From a virus: a DNA stretch of 20,301 bases. The translations under genes were made by a program, and so were the position numbers. The notes under the pieces were generated by a model. That model did no database searches, was not told the DNA's origin, and saw nothing but the letters and a program-made list of their open reading frames with translations. The stretch is from positions 1 to 20,301 of the IMG/VR virus record IMGVR_UViG_3300008267_001220; one strand, written 5' to 3'. Below are positions 19,302 through 20,301 of the stretch, in pieces. Each line of letters opens with the position of its first letter. Positions within the stretch are counted from its first letter, which is position 1.

Positions 19302-19501
19302 TTTTTGGCATCAGTATATTGTGTGTTCATTTTTTGTTCAAGTAATTCATAATTCAAGCATTGTAGTAGAGTTTCTGCATCACACTTATCTTCAGAAGAT
19401 AAAGAAGAAAACCAAGAAATGAATTGTCCCTCATCCCTGCAATTCCAAATAATGTGTAGCATTGCTGCTTGTTTTTTTGTAAGACCGTTCATTTCAATCA
19501 T
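19271..19501 (-). CDS. Small helical phage protein, LTKKQAAMLHIIW family (76 aa)
   Basis: MIEMNGLTKKQAAMLHIIWN followed by SWFSSLSSEDKCDAETLLQC: an all-helical protein whose core I recall from T4-like marine phages, unassigned. The ATG at 19501 overlaps the previous stop (ATGA); a second ATG at 19492 is possible. The 3' end overlaps the membrane-protein gene by 31 nt. Confidence 0.72.
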   Translation of the reverse strand: MIEMNGLTKKQAAMLHIIWNCRDEGQFISWFSSLSSEDKCDAETLLQCLNYELLEQKMNTQYTDAKKCLQQFTKLI

Positions 19502-19701
19502 TTGTCATTTTCTGCCCACATTGCTGACTTAACCTGTTTCTGTGTTGGTTCATCTATAGCCCACCATTCTAACCAGCCATATTTTAAATTGCGTTTTGCT
19601 ATGTCATATAAAACCACATTCGCATGGGGTGATTTAAACTTTACAATCTGACCTTCAAACTCAGGCCTTGAGTGTGCGTTTGTTCCAGTCATTAGTACCA
19701 T
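19498..19701 (-). CDS. Small phage protein (67 aa)
   Basis: The product (MVLMTGTNAHSRPEFEGQIV, then YGWLEWWAIDEPTQKQV) is unrecognised. A strong GGAGGTG lies 8 nt before the ATG at 19701, deciding for this start over an in-frame ATG 9 nt later that overlaps the upstream stop as TAATG. It overlaps both neighbours. Confidence 0.72.
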   Translation of the reverse strand: MVLMTGTNAHSRPEFEGQIVKFKSPHANVVLYDIAKRNLKYGWLEWWAIDEPTQKQVKSAMWAENDK

Positions 19702-20036
19702 GTTCTATGCACCTCCGCAATATGTTCCATACCATCATACTCCTTAATCTCCCAAACCACATTCTCAGGAATTTCAACAACTTTCAAAGACGCATACTGC
19801 CCACTCGCCTTTTTCGGTTTCAAGGCCTCCACGATTTCTACCAATATCGGATCGTTTCTGTTTATATCTCCATCCCAAAATAACTTATCATTGGCCTTAT
19901 CTAACCAAAACAAAGTCATACCAGAGGGCTGCCGAAATTCTTCTTCCCATACCTGATTTGTTCGAGTGAGGTACATTCTTATTGCTTCATCACTTAGACC
20001 AAACCCACCAAAGTCACGATTGATTACAATCTTCAT
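19692..20036 (-). CDS. Conserved phage protein, MKIVINRDFGGFGLSD family (114 aa)
   Basis: MKIVINRDFGGFGLSDEAIR is a start I recognise from a phage protein family without known function; the rest (LVEIVEALKPKKASGQYASL, KVVEIPENVVWEIKEYDG) fits its C-terminal block. AAGGAG is 8 nt before the ATG at 20036; the longer in-frame ORF runs inside the upstream gene and is rejected. It is coupled by ATGA to that gene. Confidence 0.8.
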   Translation of the reverse strand: MKIVINRDFGGFGLSDEAIRMYLTRTNQVWEEEFRQPSGMTLFWLDKANDKLFWDGDINRNDPILVEIVEALKPKKASGQYASLKVVEIPENVVWEIKEYDGMEHIAEVHRTWY

Positions 20037-20301
20037 GTGTTCTTCTCCTTTAGTTTGGCTTCCATTGATTTCCATGTGCTTTGGAAATCTTCCCAATTCC
20101 AACAACTCCAAGCCTCATCATCAGTCAGTCCAACCCATTCACGCTTTGGTTCTGCTGATATGGTTACGCCATCGCCATCACGCTCATCGTAGGCAACACA
20201 GCCACGCTCCCAGCAACCACGGTCTAGGACGAAGGCTTCCCCTGTGACTTCGGGGGTGACTTCGGGGGTGCAGTAGTTAGGTTTACCCCCGCAGTAAGAC
20301 T
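20033..20301 (-). CDS. Partial CDS of unknown function (C-terminal 88 aa)
   Basis: The frame is open from the window edge to a TGA overlapping the next ATG (ATGA). The visible part starts SYCGGKPNYCTPEV and contains a TPEVTPEV repeat, made by two tandem 12-bp units around 20246-20269. It continues FVLDRGCWERGCVAYDERDG, WVGLTDDEAWSCWNWEDF and a basic helix to the end. It is Cys- and Trp-rich. The start lies outside the window. Family not recognised. Confidence 0.7.
   Translation of the reverse strand, partial: SYCGGKPNYCTPEVTPEVTGEAFVLDRGCWERGCVAYDERDGDGVTISAEPKREWVGLTDDEAWSCWNWEDFQSTWKSMEAKLKEKNT

Noticed and set aside
1-20301. CRISPR array, insertion sequence, integrase or attachment site
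   Set aside because: No regularly spaced repeats, transposase or recombinase motifs, or tRNA-fragment duplications were seen.

Overview
The window looks like a piece of a tailed-phage genome, most likely a T4-superfamily (myovirus-type) phage of an aquatic Gram-negative bacterium. The reasons are: every gene runs on the minus strand, genes are short and packed with ATGA/TAATG overlaps, and base composition is AT-rich. The gene content also fits: T4 RNase H-type flap nuclease, MGME1-like PD-(D/E)XK exonuclease, MazG-like enzyme, ClpP, phage tRNAs, an Api92-like protein and a 2OG-Fe(II) oxygenase. Two lipoproteins and three Sec signal peptides require a host with an envelope. Strong TTGACA-17-TATAAT promoters point to use of host sigma70 RNA polymerase. 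I cannot name the host. No integrase, transposase or CRISPR array is visible.

Layout in the direction of transcription (high to low coordinates). (1) 20301-16774: small, mostly unassigned early-type genes, including a membrane protein, a frameshifted 2OG-Fe(II) oxygenase, an Api92-like protein and a DUF2693-like protein. (2) 16768-16613: tRNA-Arg(UCU) and a CAU-anticodon tRNA, both with encoded CCA. (3) 16534-12908: a tightly coupled seven-gene block in which every product is predicted to be exported, lipidated or membrane anchored; it ends near a strong 11-bp hairpin. (4) 12805-11123: three overlapping genes behind a sigma70 promoter. (5) 11080-7197: RNase H, a DUF6433-like protein, a family 2 glycosyltransferase, GalE, ClpP and two hidden small ORFs; a perfect consensus promoter for clpP lies inside the end of galE. 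(6) 7084-5813 and 5683-4437: two small-gene operons, each behind its own promoter. (7) 4349-3584: a winged-helix-like basic protein with its own promoter, then a hidden 59-aa ORF. (8) 3582-1: MazG-like protein, an LPP20-like lipoprotein with a FlgT-N-like periplasmic protein, small genes, and the start of the MGME1-like exonuclease cut by the window edge.

The most distinctive signal is regulatory. Three of the five promoters carry the dyad TGTTG-N8-CAACA 6-7 bp upstream of the -35 box. At two of these a second palindromic repeat (19 identical bases) sits further upstream, on the stop codon of the preceding gene. This suggests a phage-specific control site shared by several operons. The second theme is export: the 13-16.5 kb block and the LPP20/FlgT-like pair together make nine phage proteins aimed at the host envelope.
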